Origin: Actinomycetes bacterium
GTDB taxonomy: Bacteria; Actinomycetota; Acidimicrobiia; Acidimicrobiales; RAAP-2
NCBI GenBank assembly: GCA_021849435.1
Contig: JAJZSX010000131.1
Location: 1-6,859 of the forward strand
DNA: 6,859 bases
Reading direction: 5' to 3'
Part shown: in pieces, positions 5,497 through 6,859 of the stretch
Position numbering within the stretch: position 1 is the stretch's first letter
Layout: each line of letters opens with the position of its first letter
The notes under the pieces: generated by a model
The model's database searches: none
Seen by the model: the letters and a program-made list of their open reading frames with translations, nothing else
What the model was told of the DNA's origin: nothing
Position numbers and translations under genes: made by a program

Positions 5497-6621
5497 ATGA
5501 GCGACGGGGCGATCTCTCGGACACGTGATAACGACGCCGATCGAGACGCGTCCTCGACGACGCCGGTCGCTCTCTCGGTGAAGGCTCACCGCAGCGGCTC
5601 GAGCGCGCTATCCACCTCGCCGCCGGTCATGCCCGACTCCGGGCCTCTCTTCGACACCTACGGACGCGTCCACAGCGACCTGCGCATCTCGATCACCGAC
5701 CGCTGCAACCTGCGCTGCGTCTACTGCATGTCCGAGGACATGGAGTTTCAGCCCCGCGAACAACTTCTCAGCTTCGACGAGCTCGAGCGCGTGGCGCGCG
5801 TGGCGCGCGACCTCGGCGTCACCTCGATTCGCCTGACCGGAGGCGAGCCGCTCGTGCGCCGTGGCGTCGTCGAGCTCGTCGCGCGCTTAGCGGCGCTCGA
5901 CTTCGAGGACATCGCTCTGACCACCAACGCCACGAGGCTGGCCCCACTGGCCGCACCCCTCAAGGCGGCCGGGCTGACCCGGGTGAACATCAGCTGCGAC
6001 TCGCTGCGCCCCGAGCGCTTCGCGTCGATACGGCGCCGCGGCGACCTCGCGACGGTGCTCGCGGCGATGGACGAGGCCGAGGCCGCCGGCCTGTCGCCAC
6101 TCAAAGTGAACGTCGTGCTGCTGCGCGGGATCAACGACGACGAGATCCTCGACTTCGCGCGCTTCGCGCGTGAGACTGGTCGCCTCGTGCGCTTCATCGA
6201 ATTCATGCCCCTCGACGCCCAGGGCGAGTGGGACCGCGAGCGACTGGTTCCCGGCTGCGAGGTCTTCGACATCGTGAACGCCGCCTGGAGGATCGAGCCG
6301 ATCGACGAGCCGGGTCGCGTGGCGCCCGCCGAGCGGTTCCGCTTCGTCGACGGCGTCGGCGAGATCGGCCTGATCTCGACGGTGACCGAGCCCTTCTGCG
6401 GTACGTGCAACCGGCTGCGCCTCACCGCCGACGGTTCGATCCGCAACTGCCTCTTCAGCGACGACGAGCACTCGCTGCGCAGCCTGCTGCGAGAAGGCTG
6501 CGAGGACGCCGACATCGAGCGCGTGCTGCGGCGCGCGGTGTGGGCGAAATTCCCGGGTCACGCCATCAACGAACCCGAGTTCCTGCGCCCCCATCGCTCG
6601 ATGTCGATGATCGGCGGCTAG
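5497..6621 (+). CDS. moaA: GTP 3',8-cyclase MoaA (radical SAM)
   Basis: Radical-SAM enzyme of the first Moco step: it rearranges GTP to 3',8-cyclo-7,8-dihydro-GTP for MoaC, in the cytoplasm. The 374-residue frame holds [11 protein letters not shown] with the SAM-cluster cysteines Cys70, Cys74 and Cys77 (CX3CX2C), the SAM-binding TGGEP near 109-113, TTNAT near 146, and the second [4Fe-4S] cluster set Cys301, Cys304 and Cys318 (CX2CX13C) that binds GTP. It ends in the conserved Gly-Gly required by the family, so it is intact. The conserved domain starts near residue 50 (LFDTYGR); the first 44 residues are Ser/Thr/Asp-rich and probably disordered. ATG 5497 has a -10-like box 6 nt upstream; ATG 5629 would give a standard-length 330-residue protein but lacks a ribosome binding site. 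One rare TTA leucine codon occurs at 5887-5889. It is divergent from moaC. Function is secure; the start is less so. Confidence 0.96.
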   Translation: MSDGAISRTRDNDADRDASSTTPVALSVKAHRSGSSALSTSPPVMPDSGPLFDTYGRVHSDLRISITDRCNLRCVYCMSEDMEFQPREQLLSFDELERVARVARDLGVTSIRLTGGEPLVRRGVVELVARLAALDFEDIALTTNATRLAPLAAPLKAAGLTRVNISCDSLRPERFASIRRRGDLATVLAAMDEAEAAGLSPLKVNVVLLRGINDDEILDFARFARETGRLVRFIEFMPLDAQGEWDRERLVPGCEVFDIVNAAWRIEPIDEPGRVAPAERFRFVDGVGEIGLISTVTEPFCGTCNRLRLTADGSIRNCLFSDDEHSLRSLLREGCEDADIERVLRRAVWAKFPGHAINEPEFLRPHRSMSMIGG

Positions 6622-6643
6622 GCGCCGCGTTTCACCCCGGCGC
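6622..6643 (+). terminator. Small hairpin just after moaA, weak terminator candidate
   Basis: GCGCCG (6622-6627) and CGGCGC (6638-6643) form a perfect 6-bp G/C stem with a 10-nt loop, starting at the base after the moaA stop codon. No U-run follows, so it is not a canonical intrinsic terminator; it could attenuate read-through or be chance in GC-rich DNA. Confidence 0.25.
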
Positions 6644-6683
6644 TACTGTGGGGCGGTCAAGCGGTTCTCAGCCACGGAGGGGG
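6644..6683 (+). promoter_or_regulatory. Possible -10 and strong RBS for the beta-propeller gene
   Basis: TACTGT (6644-6649) is a TANNNT-type -10 candidate without a clear -35. GGAGGGGG (6676-6683) is a strong Shine-Dalgarno sequence, with GGAGG ending 8 nt before ATG 6689, and it fixes that start. The ribosome site is convincing, the promoter is not. Confidence 0.45.
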
Positions 6684-6688
6684 CGTCT

Positions 6689-6859
6689 ATGAGCAGCGTG
6701 CGTGTACTGGTGGGCACCCGAAAAGGGGCCTTCATCCTCACCTCGGACGCAAAGCGCAAGGACTGGCGCGTCGAGGGACCGCTCTTCGCCGGCTGGGAGA
6801 TCTTCCACATGAAGGGCTCGCCCGTCGACACGAACCGGATCTTCGCCGCGCAGTCCTCG
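6689..6859 (+). CDS. BNR/sialidase-like beta-propeller protein, N-terminal fragment
   Basis: The first 57 codons of a gene that leaves the window on the right. The sequence begins [15 protein letters not shown] and continues with [21 protein letters not shown] and a [11 protein letters not shown] segment. This resembles the opening blade of bacterial proteins annotated as exo-alpha-sialidase, sortilin/VPS10-like or 'glycosyl hydrolase' with BNR/WD40-like repeats, common in actinobacteria; the enzymatic names in such annotations are mostly unproven. No signal peptide is seen, so it is probably cytoplasmic. ATG 6689 is fixed by GGAGG eight bases upstream. It follows moaA by 67 bp on the same strand, but the intervening hairpin and possible -10 box leave open whether they are co-transcribed. 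No link to molybdenum is visible. Confidence 0.72.
   Translation, partial: MSSVRVLVGTRKGAFILTSDAKRKDWRVEGPLFAGWEIFHMKGSPVDTNRIFAAQSS

Noticed and set aside
5748..6594. Minus-strand frames of 235-255 codons opposite moaA
   Set aside because: Ser/Arg-rich shadow frames opposite an intact moaA with all motifs; no domain or start signal.

Overview
This is a molybdenum-cofactor (Moco) and molybdoenzyme neighbourhood. The DNA is very GC-rich, with strong G/C bias at third codon positions. It has GTG starts, and two genes carry TANNNT-type -10 boxes only 6-7 nt before the start codon, which suggests leaderless mRNAs. This fits a high-GC actinobacterium, possibly of the Acidimicrobiia type; that assignment is inference from style and protein character, not from a marker gene.

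Layout, left to right. (1) Positions 1-2008, minus strand: a large FdhF/YdeP-family molybdopterin oxidoreductase whose C-terminus runs off the left edge. (2) A 137-bp divergent gap, then moeA on the plus strand (2146-3423), which inserts molybdenum into molybdopterin. (3) Converging on moeA with only 6 bp between stops is a minus-strand block: a sulfite-oxidase-fold (YedY/MsrP-like) Tat-exported molybdoenzyme (4787-4074), then a four-helix b-type cytochrome of the formate-dehydrogenase gamma type (4077-3430). These two overlap by four bases (GTGA). Upstream of them on the same strand is a moaC homologue (5384-4884). (4) A 112-bp divergent gap, then moaA on the plus strand (5497-6621), the radical-SAM enzyme of the first Moco step. 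(5) After moaA, the first 57 codons of a BNR/sialidase-like beta-propeller protein, cut by the right edge.

How the genes work together: MoaA and MoaC would convert GTP to cyclic pyranopterin monophosphate, and MoeA would later load Mo. The products of this cofactor pathway are used by two different molybdoenzymes in the same window: a cytoplasmic bis-MGD-type enzyme (FdhF/YdeP) and an exported Mo-pyranopterin enzyme wired to the membrane by its cytochrome b. moaD, moaE, mobA and fdhD are not present here.

The most notable observation is in the MoaC homologue. It keeps the fold-defining motifs but lacks the residues aligned with E. coli Lys51, Asp128 and Lys131, which are regarded as catalytic. 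It may be a divergent paralogue with altered chemistry. No CRISPR array, rRNA, tRNA, IS element or phage feature was seen.
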